Source of the DNA: Ornithobacterium rhinotracheale DSM 15997
Lineage (GTDB): Bacteria > Bacteroidota > Bacteroidia > Flavobacteriales > Weeksellaceae
Assembly: GCF_000265465.1 (NCBI RefSeq)
Contig: NC_018016.1
Location: 563,501 to 627,500, forward strand
Direction: 5' to 3'
Length of the DNA stretch: 64,000 nucleotides
Position 1 is the stretch's first letter, and the number at the start of each line of letters is the position of its first letter. Of this stretch, positions 1-8,117 are shown piece by piece. Position numbers and translations under genes: made by a program. Under the pieces are notes generated by a model. That model had not been told where the DNA came from. It ran no database searches and saw nothing but the letters and a program-made list of their open reading frames with translations.

Positions 1-149
1 TCTCCTGCTTCGTTCACTGTAAAACCTAGCGTGTACACTGAATTTTCGTTGAACAAATAGGCTTTAACTCCTTCGGACTCTAAACGCCCTTTTACAACCT
101 CAGCCTCAAAAGCATTGGTAAAAGTTTCTAATGTAATTAATTCATCCAT
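1..149 (-). CDS. DUF2007-family protein, partial (C-terminus outside window)
   Basis: The first 49 codons are visible and read MDELITLETFTNAFEAEVVK, then a stretch with GRLESEGVKAYLFNEN. This fits the small DUF2007 domain (putative signal-transducing fold), whose members begin with a beta strand and an 'EA..vkg.LE.eGI' helix. The start is the ATG at 149-147; the rest lies beyond the left edge. The gene is read in the same direction as the polyphosphate kinase to its right. The family's function is not established and the sequence does not settle it. Confidence 0.6.
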   Translation of the reverse strand, partial: MDELITLETFTNAFEAEVVKGRLESEGVKAYLFNENSVYTLGFTVNEAG

Positions 150-232
150 AATTTTATTGTTTTATTTTTCTTACCATCGCCCAAAACATATGAAATGCAC
201 ACTAAGCGAAATAAGAAAATTCTATTTTTTGA

Positions 233-1057
233 TTATTTTTTTACTCTTACAATATCTTTGTCGTTTTTAAGTTCAGACAAGGTTTTAAAACCTGGCACAG
301 CGTTTAAAATATATTTAATTACTTCTAAACGAGCCGTGGACTTATCATCGGTTGTCACTACTACCCATGGTGATTTTTCGGTAGCTGTTTTCTCAATCAT
401 TTCTGAAATGTAATAGGAATAATCGTCCCATTTTTCTTGTGCTTGTTTATCTAAGTCGCCCAATTTCCAATTCTTCAACGGGTCGGTTTTGCGTTTTTCT
501 AATCGCTTGGCTTGTTCTTTTTTTGAAATGTCTAAAAAGATTTTAATTAAATTGATTCCGTCTTCGATTAAAAGTTGCTCCAAGTTGGGCACTTGCAGCA
601 TGAAGGATTGATACTGTGCTGGCGTTGAGAATCCGAAAACGGGCTCTACCACGGCACGATTGTACCAGCTTCGATCAAAAAACACCATTTCGCCTGCCGA
701 TGGCAAATGTTGCAAATATCGCTGAAAATACCATTGCCCCGCTTCTTTAGGCGTAGGCTTGCTCAAGGCAACGATGTGGTAGTTTTTACCATTTAAAAAC
801 ATGGTGGTGCGCGAAATAGCTCCGCCTTTTCCTGCAGCATCGCGCCCTTCGAATATGACTAAAAGGCGTTTCCCTTCGACTAAGATATGGCTTTGTAGGC
901 GCACGAGCTCGTGCTGGAGAAGATTCATTTCTTGCTCATCTTTCAATTGCTTGAGGATTTTTTTTTCTTTGATGATTCCTTCTTTGATGAGCAATTCCAT
1001 GACTTGCTTTTTGTCGCGGATTTCTTCTAAGTCTTTTAAATTAAATTCTGCTGCCAT
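233..1057 (-). CDS. ppk2: Polyphosphate kinase 2 family protein (PPK2)
   Basis: A 274-residue cytoplasmic kinase. PPK2 enzymes transfer phosphate between polyphosphate and nucleoside mono- or diphosphates. The Walker A loop FEGRDAAGKGG lies near residues 69-79, and the family block FFDRSWYNRAVVEPVFGF lies near residues 125-142, followed by the lid-helix region rich in Arg and Lys (KKEQAKRLEKRKTDPLKNWK). The length is normal for a single-domain PPK2. The ATG at 1057 is the natural start, since the conserved N-terminal helices follow directly. It stands alone, with about 135 bp to the next gene. Substrate preference (ADP, GDP or AMP) cannot be read from sequence by eye. Confidence 0.93.
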   Translation of the reverse strand: MAAEFNLKDLEEIRDKKQVMELLIKEGIIKEKKILKQLKDEQEMNLLQHELVRLQSHILVEGKRLLVIFEGRDAAGKGGAISRTTMFLNGKNYHIVALSKPTPKEAGQWYFQRYLQHLPSAGEMVFFDRSWYNRAVVEPVFGFSTPAQYQSFMLQVPNLEQLLIEDGINLIKIFLDISKKEQAKRLEKRKTDPLKNWKLGDLDKQAQEKWDDYSYYISEMIEKTATEKSPWVVVTTDDKSTARLEVIKYILNAVPGFKTLSELKNDKDIVRVKK

Positions 1058-1107
1058 GCTATTTTTTTTTAGTTTCTAAGATATTAAATTTTTTGATACA
1101 AAAATTG

Positions 1108-1164
1108 AAAAACCCACACAATTATCATTTTTCATTTTAAAAAATGACTTTTGCATGGGTTTTT
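1108..1164 (-). terminator. Probable terminator of the T9SS BNR gene
   Basis: A 9-bp outer stem (AAAAACCCA at 1108-1116 with TGGGTTTTT at 1156-1164) encloses a second A/T-rich hairpin. On the minus strand the outer arm runs into a T-rich stretch, as expected for a factor-independent terminator just past the stop at 1194. Confidence 0.5.
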
Positions 1165-1193
1165 AAAATTCAATAATTTGAATTAATCTACTA

Positions 1194-4100
1194 CTACTGA
1201 ACTATGATTTTCTCGAAATAGTTTGGCGTTGTTAAAACATAAGTTCCTACTGCTAAACCTGAGAGATTGATTGAGTTGCCACGAACGAATGGATTGTTAA
1301 TTTCTCGCACCAAGTTTCCTTGCATATCGTAGATTTTAATCCATTTGATTTGGGCTAAATTATCTCCTTTGGCAAACAACTGCTTATTGATTACTGGATT
1401 TGGATAAAATAATAGCTTACTTTGTGTTTTTCCTTCAAGTGTCTGCATTGTAATTGTCTCACTTTGTGCAATAAGATCTCCGTTGGCTTTTCGAGCAACG
1501 ATTCTAACCTTGTAGGTGGTTAAAGGCTTTAATCCAGAAATGGTAATCTCGTTTGTCTTAGTTGCACCTTTCACTTCACCATCAATCAAAACATCGTAAT
1601 AAGATACTCCTTTCATGTTGCTTGGCATATCCCAAGTAAGCGTAAAATTATCTGCGTTTACTACCACGAATTTCAATCCACTTAGCCCTTCAATCTCAGG
1701 CGGTGTTGGGTCGCTTGGTGGATTTGGAGACACTGGCGGTTCTGGATTTTGAGGAGGTTGTGGGGTATTAGGTCTTTCCTCTCCATTTTTCACGACAATC
1801 ATCTCTTTGATAGTGCGCTCGTGCGAGCCATTAGGAGTAGTTATTTTTAATGTTACATCGTATTTTCCATTATATTTGAATATCACTTTTGGATTTCGCA
1901 CATTTTTATTTGAAACATAAGACGGCTGAGGTTTAAAAGACCACTCCCATTTAGCATGATTTTGATCTACAATAGAGTAAGAATCAAATTGCACTTCCTG
2001 ATTAGCATTGGCCAACTCTGCTCCCCCTAGGTTTAAGGCAATGGGCTGTGCTACTGGCTTAAAGTTTTGATTATACAACGGAGCCTCCCAAATTCCTTGG
2101 CTAGTGGCTGCTCTTAGCTTCCCTTCTTTAAAGAATGGTACCAAACGAGTCAAACGAGCAGCTGACGGAAATCCTGAAGAGTAATCCGTCCAATTACTCA
2201 TGGTATTATCTTTATAATAAATCTTTGAAACTTTATCGGTCCCTAAGTAAACGCCTCCTTTTTCATCTCCTGTTATGATAACCCATCGAAATAGCTTATC
2301 TTTCATATTATCATCTAGCGGATTTATCCAATTTTCACCACCATCTTTGCTATAAAATACGGCTCCTTCTGTGCCTGATTGCACTGCCCATATTTTATTT
2401 TCATCATGGGGATCTACATCAATAAAAGAAGTTGGAGAACCAGTATATCCATACTGAAACCCTAAATTTTTAGGTATTGGGTTTAGCATTTCCCAATTTT
2501 CACCATTGTCTTTCGATTTGTAAATATGTCTATTTCCTGCGGCGTAAATGGTATTCGGATTAGAACGAGCAAAAACTATGTTCGAGAAATTTTCTTGCAT
2601 CGCTTCTGTTCCATCTTCATTAAAATCGGTATTGAGCAATTCTTTAAAATTACCATCTTCTCCATCGTTAGTTGTTTCAACTATTTTATGTGTTGCACTC
2701 ATCACTCCATAATAATTATTTCCAGGATGAAACAGTATTCTTTTTGCATAACGGGGGTCAAAGCCTAAAAAACCATTACTTTTCAAAGATTCGTATGGCA
2801 CTGAGTTAAATGTCATATAATTAGGCTTTACTTTTCCACTTATTTCATCAGGCATTATAAACATACCTGCATCGGTAAAATATACTTTTTTAGGATTACT
2901 AAGCATTACATAACCTGTTGCTTGTTCTACTCCCCCAACTTTAACAGATATTTTTCCATGGCCATAACTTTTGTTGTTAATCATTACCGCATCGCCATTG
3001 TGCCATCTTCCGCCAGCCATCACATCTTCATTCCAGCCCTGCCCAAAGCCCCAAAAATCTGAGGCATATATTCCATTTACACGATTTTCTGCTTTATCTC
3101 TACTTTTAAAAAAGTCTGAAGAATATTTCACACCGCCGTCGTTGGATATCCACACTTGATTTCCTGCTATGGCAATGTCTTGCATATCTGGGTGGATTGA
3201 AAAATTACAATAACCACCAATTGCATTGGCAATATATCCTCCTTTCCCTCCTTCTGTAGAGCGATAAGCACTACATAATCCAAATATCACATGCTCTGGG
3301 TCTATATCCGACACACCTATCATCATATCAAAATAGCCTTGCCCTCCCTGTTTGGCATCAACTGATGGGCAAAATGTATTCTGTCTCTCTCTTATATTTT
3401 CTGTTCTCACTGTCTTGTCCTCCCAAGTTCTCCCTGCATCTTTACTTTGTAATATACGGGGCACCCCGTGAGACATGGAAGAATAATCAAAAACATTAAC
3501 CAAAGCATATACATAATCTCCACCCTTTGGTGCATAGCTTATGGCTAAACGACCAAATTTTATTTGCTTATTGGCTACAATGGTTTCTCCCCTGTCAAAA
3601 CTCAACCCACTGTCTATCGAGGTATAAAGTTTCCCTTCGTATTTTCCATTTTTCTGTGCTAATAAATAAACTTTATCTTTTTGATCGGGCTTAATCTCAT
3701 GGTCGTAGCAAATCCCGTTAAATGTTTTTCTTAATTTTTTTGTAGCTTTATTGTAAACATAAAATCCCTCTTTGCTAGCAATGGTAATAATGTCTTTATT
3801 TACCTTGATACTATTTACTCTTTCTCCTATTCCATCTATTCTCTCGAATGACTCTCCTCCATTTTTAGTAACAAAAAGCCCTAAGTCTGACCCCACCCAT
3901 ACCTCGTTAGCATTCTCTTGATTTATGGTGATTGCAGTGATCATATATCCGAAATTGTAAACAGGATCACACGCCACCCATTTTTCACCCCCATTAGTCG
4001 TTTTAAAAACTACACCTGTTTCGGCTCCACAATATAAAATTTGTGGGTTCTTTTTATACACATCGATTCTAAAGACACTGGCATGGTAGTCATAGGATTT

Positions 4101-4589
4101 CATATAATCGAATCCGTTATTTCTTGCTGTTCTATCTGGACCTATATTCTTCCATACATTGGCAGATGCTACAGCAGAAGGCGTTGAGCGTCGCGATCTT
4201 CTTGAGGGAGCCTTAGGGGCATTAACTTGGTTTTGCCTATCTATTTTAGCCAAATATTCTTTTTTAGTAGACAAAACGATGTTACCTTTTGAGTCTACAA
4301 AGGGGGCATAGGCCTTTCTCCATCTACGGTAGAAGTTCACCGCTGGCTTTTTGTCTAGTGTTTTCTTCTTCGCGTCGGGGTCCGATGCAAGCCATTCTTG
4401 GTATTTCTTTTCCATTTCATAGAAATTCACCCCGCGAGGATTCTTTTGAATGTCTTGCAACCATGCAGGATCTTTCCCCGCAAAATACTCCGGCATGTAC
4501 GGGTCGTACAATTCTTCGCTGCTCGGCACATTTTGCCCTAGCAGGTTTGTAGCTATCAATAACACGATAGCATATAAAAACTTATTCAT
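1194..4589 (-). CDS. Large secreted BNR/VPS10-like protein with PKD, FN3 and T9SS sorting domain
   Basis: An 1131-residue secreted protein. A signal peptide (MNKFLYAIVLLIATNLLGQ) is followed by a long region with repeated Asp-box/BNR motifs such as TTNGGEKW, SKDNGENW and SKDGGENW, typical of sialidase/VPS10-like beta-propellers. Next come a PKD-like domain (about 860-945, with WEWSF and VIFKYNGKYDVTL), a Pro-rich linker, a fibronectin type III domain (about 970-1050) and a C-terminal T9SS type A sorting domain (about 1054-1131, with FYPNPV, IYDMQGNLVR and LAVGTYVL). It is probably exported across the outer membrane by T9SS and anchored or released. The BNR propeller carries no recognised catalytic set, so enzymatic activity is not claimed; an adhesive or structural role is possible. 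Confidence 0.88.
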   Translation of the reverse strand: MNKFLYAIVLLIATNLLGQNVPSSEELYDPYMPEYFAGKDPAWLQDIQKNPRGVNFYEMEKKYQEWLASDPDAKKKTLDKKPAVNFYRRWRKAYAPFVDSKGNIVLSTKKEYLAKIDRQNQVNAPKAPSRRSRRSTPSAVASANVWKNIGPDRTARNNGFDYMKSYDYHASVFRIDVYKKNPQILYCGAETGVVFKTTNGGEKWVACDPVYNFGYMITAITINQENANEVWVGSDLGLFVTKNGGESFERIDGIGERVNSIKVNKDIITIASKEGFYVYNKATKKLRKTFNGICYDHEIKPDQKDKVYLLAQKNGKYEGKLYTSIDSGLSFDRGETIVANKQIKFGRLAISYAPKGGDYVYALVNVFDYSSMSHGVPRILQSKDAGRTWEDKTVRTENIRERQNTFCPSVDAKQGGQGYFDMMIGVSDIDPEHVIFGLCSAYRSTEGGKGGYIANAIGGYCNFSIHPDMQDIAIAGNQVWISNDGGVKYSSDFFKSRDKAENRVNGIYASDFWGFGQGWNEDVMAGGRWHNGDAVMINNKSYGHGKISVKVGGVEQATGYVMLSNPKKVYFTDAGMFIMPDEISGKVKPNYMTFNSVPYESLKSNGFLGFDPRYAKRILFHPGNNYYGVMSATHKIVETTNDGEDGNFKELLNTDFNEDGTEAMQENFSNIVFARSNPNTIYAAGNRHIYKSKDNGENWEMLNPIPKNLGFQYGYTGSPTSFIDVDPHDENKIWAVQSGTEGAVFYSKDGGENWINPLDDNMKDKLFRWVIITGDEKGGVYLGTDKVSKIYYKDNTMSNWTDYSSGFPSAARLTRLVPFFKEGKLRAATSQGIWEAPLYNQNFKPVAQPIALNLGGAELANANQEVQFDSYSIVDQNHAKWEWSFKPQPSYVSNKNVRNPKVIFKYNGKYDVTLKITTPNGSHERTIKEMIVVKNGEERPNTPQPPQNPEPPVSPNPPSDPTPPEIEGLSGLKFVVVNADNFTLTWDMPSNMKGVSYYDVLIDGEVKGATKTNEITISGLKPLTTYKVRIVARKANGDLIAQSETITMQTLEGKTQSKLLFYPNPVINKQLFAKGDNLAQIKWIKIYDMQGNLVREINNPFVRGNSINLSGLAVGTYVLTTPNYFEKIIVQ

Positions 4590-4782
4590 GTATCTTTTAT
4601 TTTACAGCAAAACTACAACTTTAATACTTTTTTTCAAACAAAAACAGTGCTTTGCATAGCGATAAAATGCTACACAAGCAGAATGAAACTAAAAGTTTTT
4701 TGCATGCTGCTCCATAAATTCTAAAAACCCCTCATAAATCCCTCCATTAGTACTTAACAAAAACATAGCTACTTTTTAGATA

Positions 4783-4820
4783 AAACGAGGCTACCTTTTG
4801 CCCAAAAGGTAGCCTCGTTT
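4783..4820 (-). terminator. Strong hairpin terminator after the DGR/HU-like gene run
   Basis: A perfect 17-bp stem (4783-4799 with 4804-4820) with a 4-nt loop. Both outer edges are T/A rich, so it can work in either direction. It lies past the stop of the HU-like gene (4864) and before the T9SS gene start (4589), separating the DGR gene run from the next transcript. Confidence 0.85.
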
Positions 4821-4863
4821 CTTAGTGCCGATGAACAGGCGGTTTGGCAAGGGGGGATTTTGA

Positions 4864-5253
4864 TTATTTGGATTTTTTCTCAAAGCCTGCCGCCTTCATG
4901 CTATCTAGAATACGCTTGCCTGGGCGATAGTTTACGCCTACTTTTTTGATCAGCTCCGCATGAAAGTCTTTCTCTTTATCTGCCGAACCACTGCTCAAGG
5001 TAGGGTAAAGCGAACCTAATTTTTCAAGTCGCACAATTCTCCCATCTGCCAAGGCTTCTTGTATCACATTCTCTAGCGCGATGATAACGCCACGAATATC
5101 TGCCTCGCTGAGTGCCGAAAATTTCTCTATCTGCTTGGTTAAATCATCTATGCTCAGCTCTCCGGCGCTCTGCACCTGTGCATACCACTTCTTGGTTCCT
5201 CCGCCCTTTACCCCTGGCTGAGGCTTCTCTACTACTTTGTACTTAATGCTCAT
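4864..5253 (-). CDS. HU/IHF-like DNA-binding protein
   Basis: A 129-residue protein of the Bacteroidota HU-related type: an N-terminal extension (MSIKYKVVEKPQPGVKGGG), then an HU-like helical part with LTKQIEKFSALSEADIRGVI, LGSLYPTLSSG and a C-terminal arm ending in VNYRPGKRILDSMK. Such proteins bind DNA and bend or wrap it. It is the last gene before a strong terminator and lies only 38 bp downstream of the Avd-like gene, in the same direction, so it may be co-transcribed with the DGR. Whether it takes part in retrohoming is unknown. A second HU-like protein lies at 60562, next to another FISUMP gene. Confidence 0.8.
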   Translation of the reverse strand: MSIKYKVVEKPQPGVKGGGTKKWYAQVQSAGELSIDDLTKQIEKFSALSEADIRGVIIALENVIQEALADGRIVRLEKLGSLYPTLSSGSADKEKDFHAELIKKVGVNYRPGKRILDSMKAAGFEKKSK

Positions 5254-5291
5254 TTTTGTTTTTTTTGGTTTTTATGTTAAACTTTTATTTT

Positions 5292-5621
5292 CTATTCCTT
5301 TGCTATAAATTCATTACTTTTTAAAATTGCACTTATTTTTTTCAATTGCTTATTAGTCTCTACATAGTATGCGTAAGATATAAGCTCTAAGTCAAAACTT
5401 AATCTCAGCAGAACTCTATTAAGTTCTATCCATTTACACACCTCATCAGAACTTCCATGCTCTTCTTTCAATTGCCAGTCATAGATAGAATATAATAATT
5501 CCATTGCCTTTTCCTTTTGCTCTTTCCCCAAACTATGTTTGTAGGAAGATGGGTATTTTTCTGTTTTTTGATAACATTTCAATAAAAAATCATATACTTC
5601 TTTATAAATCAACAAGCGCAT
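5292..5621 (-). CDS. avd: Avd-like four-helix-bundle protein (DGR accessory variability determinant)
   Basis: A 109-residue helical protein that follows the Avd/'four helix bundle protein' pattern: YKEVYDFLLKCYQKTEKYP in helix 1, then YKHSLGKEQKEKAMELLYSI, a third helix with LNRVLLRLSFDLELISYAYY, and a final helix with NKQLKKISAILK. In characterised DGRs, Avd forms a basic pentamer that binds the reverse transcriptase and is needed for template-primed cDNA synthesis and retrohoming. Its ATG at 5621 lies inside the 3' end of the RT gene (20-bp overlap), a sign of translational coupling and of a shared complex. The length fits the family. Confidence 0.9.
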   Translation of the reverse strand: MRLLIYKEVYDFLLKCYQKTEKYPSSYKHSLGKEQKEKAMELLYSIYDWQLKEEHGSSDEVCKWIELNRVLLRLSFDLELISYAYYVETNKQLKKISAILKSNEFIAKE

Positions 5622-6813
5622 ATTTATACTTAGGATTATACTCTTTGTTAAGAGATAACTTGCAACTACTCCCCTTATCCTCTAGGTTATAGTAATAATA
5701 GAGTGATTGGGGCAATTTCTCTACAAACTCTTGTTTAAGGCGATAGGTGTTATGCTCTGAAAGAACTCCTAAGTAAGAATTTATAGGATTTATAACCTGC
5801 CACACATAAACTTGCGCATTCTCCCAATCTTGACAAAATTTAGCTTGAAAATTCTTCACCTGTTTTTTGCATCTATTGGACAAATAAATCCTACCAGGCA
5901 GCAAATACCTACCTAAAAATTCCACGCCATATTTGTAATGTTTCAGTTTTATTTTTTGAGGATGCAAGCTTAGCCCTATCTTATGCAACTCACAAGCTAC
6001 GCTATCTATTACTTGTTGCAAATAATCCTTACTCCTATGCATAAAGAGCATATCATCTACATAGCGCCCATAATATTTTATTTTCAGTTCAGACTTCACA
6101 AAATGATCTAGCTCATTCAAGTAAACATTAGAAAACAGCTGACTAGTGAGGGAGCCTATAGGCAAGCCACAATTAGGTGGCGCATGAAATAAACTTTTAG
6201 CACAAGGCACTTTTTTCCATTCTTGGGGCGAAGCACACAACCTTGGTCGTCTTGCCGCATCATGCATCACTACTTTCCGTATCAAATACTGCAGATACAC
6301 ACGCTCTGTATTCGTGATTTTCAAAGCCTCATAATCCAGCATTTGATTGATTTTCTCATGCAATATATTTCGGTTCATTTGCATAAAGTAGCCTCGTATA
6401 TCCAATTTCAGCACATAGGCATCTTTTGTATAATTTTCGCTCACTCTTCTCATAAATTGAGCCGCCCTCTTGACACCAAAGGAGGTTCCTTTTTGTAGCC
6501 TACAGCTATAGCTATCATAAATAAATTTCTTATCTAAATATTGATAAATGTAGTTGTAGATTAAATGGTGTACTACTCTGTCCCTAAATTGTGGAGCAAA
6601 TATTTCGCGCACCACAGGATGCGTGGTTACAAAAACATTCGGAGCACTAGGCTCATATGCATAATGCACTATCTCGTTATACAACTTATCTATTTCCTGC
6701 TCATACTGCCATTCAAAACACAGCTGGGAGCGTTTATTCCGCTTGTTTTTCCTTGCCGAAAAATAAGCCTTATAAAGCTTTTGATACAACGCATAAGTTT
6801 TAGGATAAATCAT
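5602..6813 (-). CDS. DGR-type reverse transcriptase
   Basis: A 403-residue RNA-directed DNA polymerase. Motif A is KLDIRGYF with Asp138; the catalytic YVDD is at residues 251-254; motif 4 reads GSLTSQ (residues 220-225). The form GxxxSQ is characteristic of DGR reverse transcriptases; retrons and group II introns normally have QGxxxSP. There is no maturase, endonuclease or integrase domain. The start at 6813 is preceded by a good ribosome-binding site (GGGGAGAAAG), 18 bp past the MutS-like gene. The avd gene overlaps its end. It would copy the TR RNA into cDNA, misinserting opposite adenines, so that mutated cDNA replaces the VR in the 8116-9792 gene. Confidence 0.96.
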   Translation of the reverse strand: MIYPKTYALYQKLYKAYFSARKNKRNKRSQLCFEWQYEQEIDKLYNEIVHYAYEPSAPNVFVTTHPVVREIFAPQFRDRVVHHLIYNYIYQYLDKKFIYDSYSCRLQKGTSFGVKRAAQFMRRVSENYTKDAYVLKLDIRGYFMQMNRNILHEKINQMLDYEALKITNTERVYLQYLIRKVVMHDAARRPRLCASPQEWKKVPCAKSLFHAPPNCGLPIGSLTSQLFSNVYLNELDHFVKSELKIKYYGRYVDDMLFMHRSKDYLQQVIDSVACELHKIGLSLHPQKIKLKHYKYGVEFLGRYLLPGRIYLSNRCKKQVKNFQAKFCQDWENAQVYVWQVINPINSYLGVLSEHNTYRLKQEFVEKLPQSLYYYYNLEDKGSSCKLSLNKEYNPKYKYALVDL

Positions 6814-6831
6814 ACTTTCTCCCCATTTTTC

Positions 6832-7377
6832 TCATCCTTCGCCTATTCTTTTCAATTTATTTTGCAAATCTATCACTAAATTAAAAGCCTGTACAGGTGT
6901 TGCATTATTCACATCAAACTGGCTTATTTGGGCAAGTAAGGATTCGCTTGCCTCGTTCGCACGCGGCTCCTCTATAAGCTGCATTAGCTGCTCTCTTCTT
7001 TGAGACATCTCTGCTTGCCTTTGCTTCTTCTCCCATGCTTTTACAATTTCTTCGCTCCATGTGGGGTATGGCATACTCTGTTGCCATAACAAATCCTGCA
7101 AACGCACTATGCGAGCCTCCATCACTTCCCTTGCTGGTGCACACCCTAGCCGTAGCTGTTTCACATACTTTACCAGCGCCCCATCCGGAAAACCTATACT
7201 ATGCACATATTGGTTCATATTTTTATACCATCGAGTACTTACTTTCATTGGTTTTACATTAAGTATAAAATACATAGCATGCGCGTTGTAGCATTTCCAA
7301 AACATACCTTCTTTAAAAAACACCACAGCATTATCTCTATCTTCCTCTACAATCTTTAACTTTTGCGCTATATTCAC
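6832..7377 (-). CDS. Mini MutS-like protein: MutS domain I-like start plus MutS C-terminal-like tail (DGR accessory)
   Basis: A 181-residue protein lying between TR and RT. Residues 18-34 (VVFFKEGMFWKCYNAHA) resemble the mismatch-reading stretch of MutS domain I (classically GDFYELFYDDA). Residues from about 146 (LLAQISQFDVNNATPVQAFN, ending LQNKLKRIG) resemble the extreme C-terminus of MutS (lDvn.lTPleALn.l.eL). The connector, lever, clamp and Walker ATPase regions are absent. The classical F-Y-E mismatch motif becomes F-W-K (Phe26, Lys28), so the acidic residue that helps tell mismatches apart is replaced by a basic one. The start is GTG at 7377 with GGAAAG upstream. It may bind TR RNA, cDNA or the heteroduplex, or blunt mismatch repair; this is inference. 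I recall a MutS-like accessory class in DGR surveys but cannot check it here. Confidence 0.75.
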   Translation of the reverse strand: MNIAQKLKIVEEDRDNAVVFFKEGMFWKCYNAHAMYFILNVKPMKVSTRWYKNMNQYVHSIGFPDGALVKYVKQLRLGCAPAREVMEARIVRLQDLLWQQSMPYPTWSEEIVKAWEKKQRQAEMSQRREQLMQLIEEPRANEASESLLAQISQFDVNNATPVQAFNLVIDLQNKLKRIGEG

Positions 7378-7468
7378 TTGCTTTCCATTTTAGTAATTTA
7401 AAACTCTTACACTCCTCTTTCATAAGAAAACATAAGCCCTTTGTTTCAGTCTTCTGCAGGCTATCAAA

Positions 7469-7655
7469 CCTTGAGGCAACGAACCGGCTGCCCGTAGGAA
7501 CGGTTGATATTGTTCATGTTGCTATTGCTTGAGTTGAAGTTCAACTCCCATGCGTTATTGCTACCATTCTGCGTAGACGACCAATAGTTGCCGTTGCTAC
7601 CTGTGTTGTTGAACTGCGAACCATTGGTGTTGTTGCGGTAGCCTGCAGCGGGAAG
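7469..7655 (-). repeat. DGR template repeat (TR), 187 bp
   Basis: A 187-bp intergenic copy of the 3' end of the target gene. Read on the minus strand it matches the VR at 8121-8307 at 172 of 187 positions. All 15 differences fall on adenines of the TR minus strand (56 adenines by my count): 7 are T and 8 are G in the VR, with no change at C, G or T and no gap. Its reading frame is rich in AAC/AAT codons (Asn), the classic template design, because Asn codons mutated at A can reach many residues but never a stop. The adenine-poor last 35 nt (7469-7503) is nearly invariant and would be the priming/homing end. The TR lies 91 bp upstream of the MutS-like gene. Confidence 0.95.
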
Positions 7656-8058
7656 CCACAAGGCAAGCCGCTACAGGCGCGCAATCTACGCTTTATTAAA
7701 ACTCATTTTTCACTAATACTTACGCTCGCAAGCATAGCGCCCACCCACTCTATGAGCCTGTACCTCTTTTGTGTTTATACAAAAGTAGGTAACGAGTTAG
7801 GATTGATTTTTATTTTAATACGAATAGGCTTTAAAACACCCACTCGTTATAGCGCTTGCACATTTCTCTGATTTTAATTCTCCAAATTCATTTAAAGAAA
7901 CAAAACTTAAGCCTAGAGCCGATAGTGTACAAGTATCGGTATAACTTAAAACGCCCTCAACTAAATACAAAGAACTTATGCCACCTAAAGCCTAGCTATA
8001 ACTAAAAGACCGAGAAAAACTTCTCCCTCTTAAGTGGGATTAGCCACAGCTAAACCTT
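7656..8058. other. DGR intergenic spacer between TR and target gene
   Basis: About 400 bp with no convincing gene. On the minus strand, TACTTTTG (7787-7780) matches the Bacteroidota -7 element TAnnTTTG and would place a transcript start roughly 120 nt before the TR, a possible promoter for TR RNA and the RT operon; no good -33 element was seen at the usual spacing. Nothing else in the stretch was recognised. Confidence 0.4.
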
Positions 8059-8117
8059 AGATTTTTGTCTGCCGCCGTTTTGCCTACCGGCTTAACGGCG
8101 AGGACACCCCAAAATCT
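8059..8117 (-). terminator. Extended imperfect hairpin just past the VR
   Basis: A nested inverted repeat: 7-bp outer stem (8059-8065 with 8111-8117), 4 bp (8066-8069 with 8103-8106), 7-bp GC-rich stem CGCCGTT/AACGGCG (8073-8079 with 8094-8100) and an inner GCC/GGC tip. It overlaps the target gene's stop codon and begins 4 bp from the VR end. It is present beside the VR and absent beside the TR. It can act as a terminator. In studied DGRs a hairpin or cruciform near the VR 3' end marks the recipient for retrohoming. Confidence 0.7.

Noticed and set aside
5602-6813. Retron or group II intron reverse transcriptase
   Set aside because: No msr/msd-like structure, no maturase or endonuclease domain, and motif 4 is GSLTSQ rather than QGxxxSP. 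The TR/VR pair settles it as a DGR.
7464-7661. A 65-codon frame reading like a lectin fragment (LPAAGYRNN...)
   Set aside because: It is the DGR template repeat. The frame is inherited from the target gene; it starts with TTG, lacks a signal or the rest of the domain, and is Asn-rich by template design.
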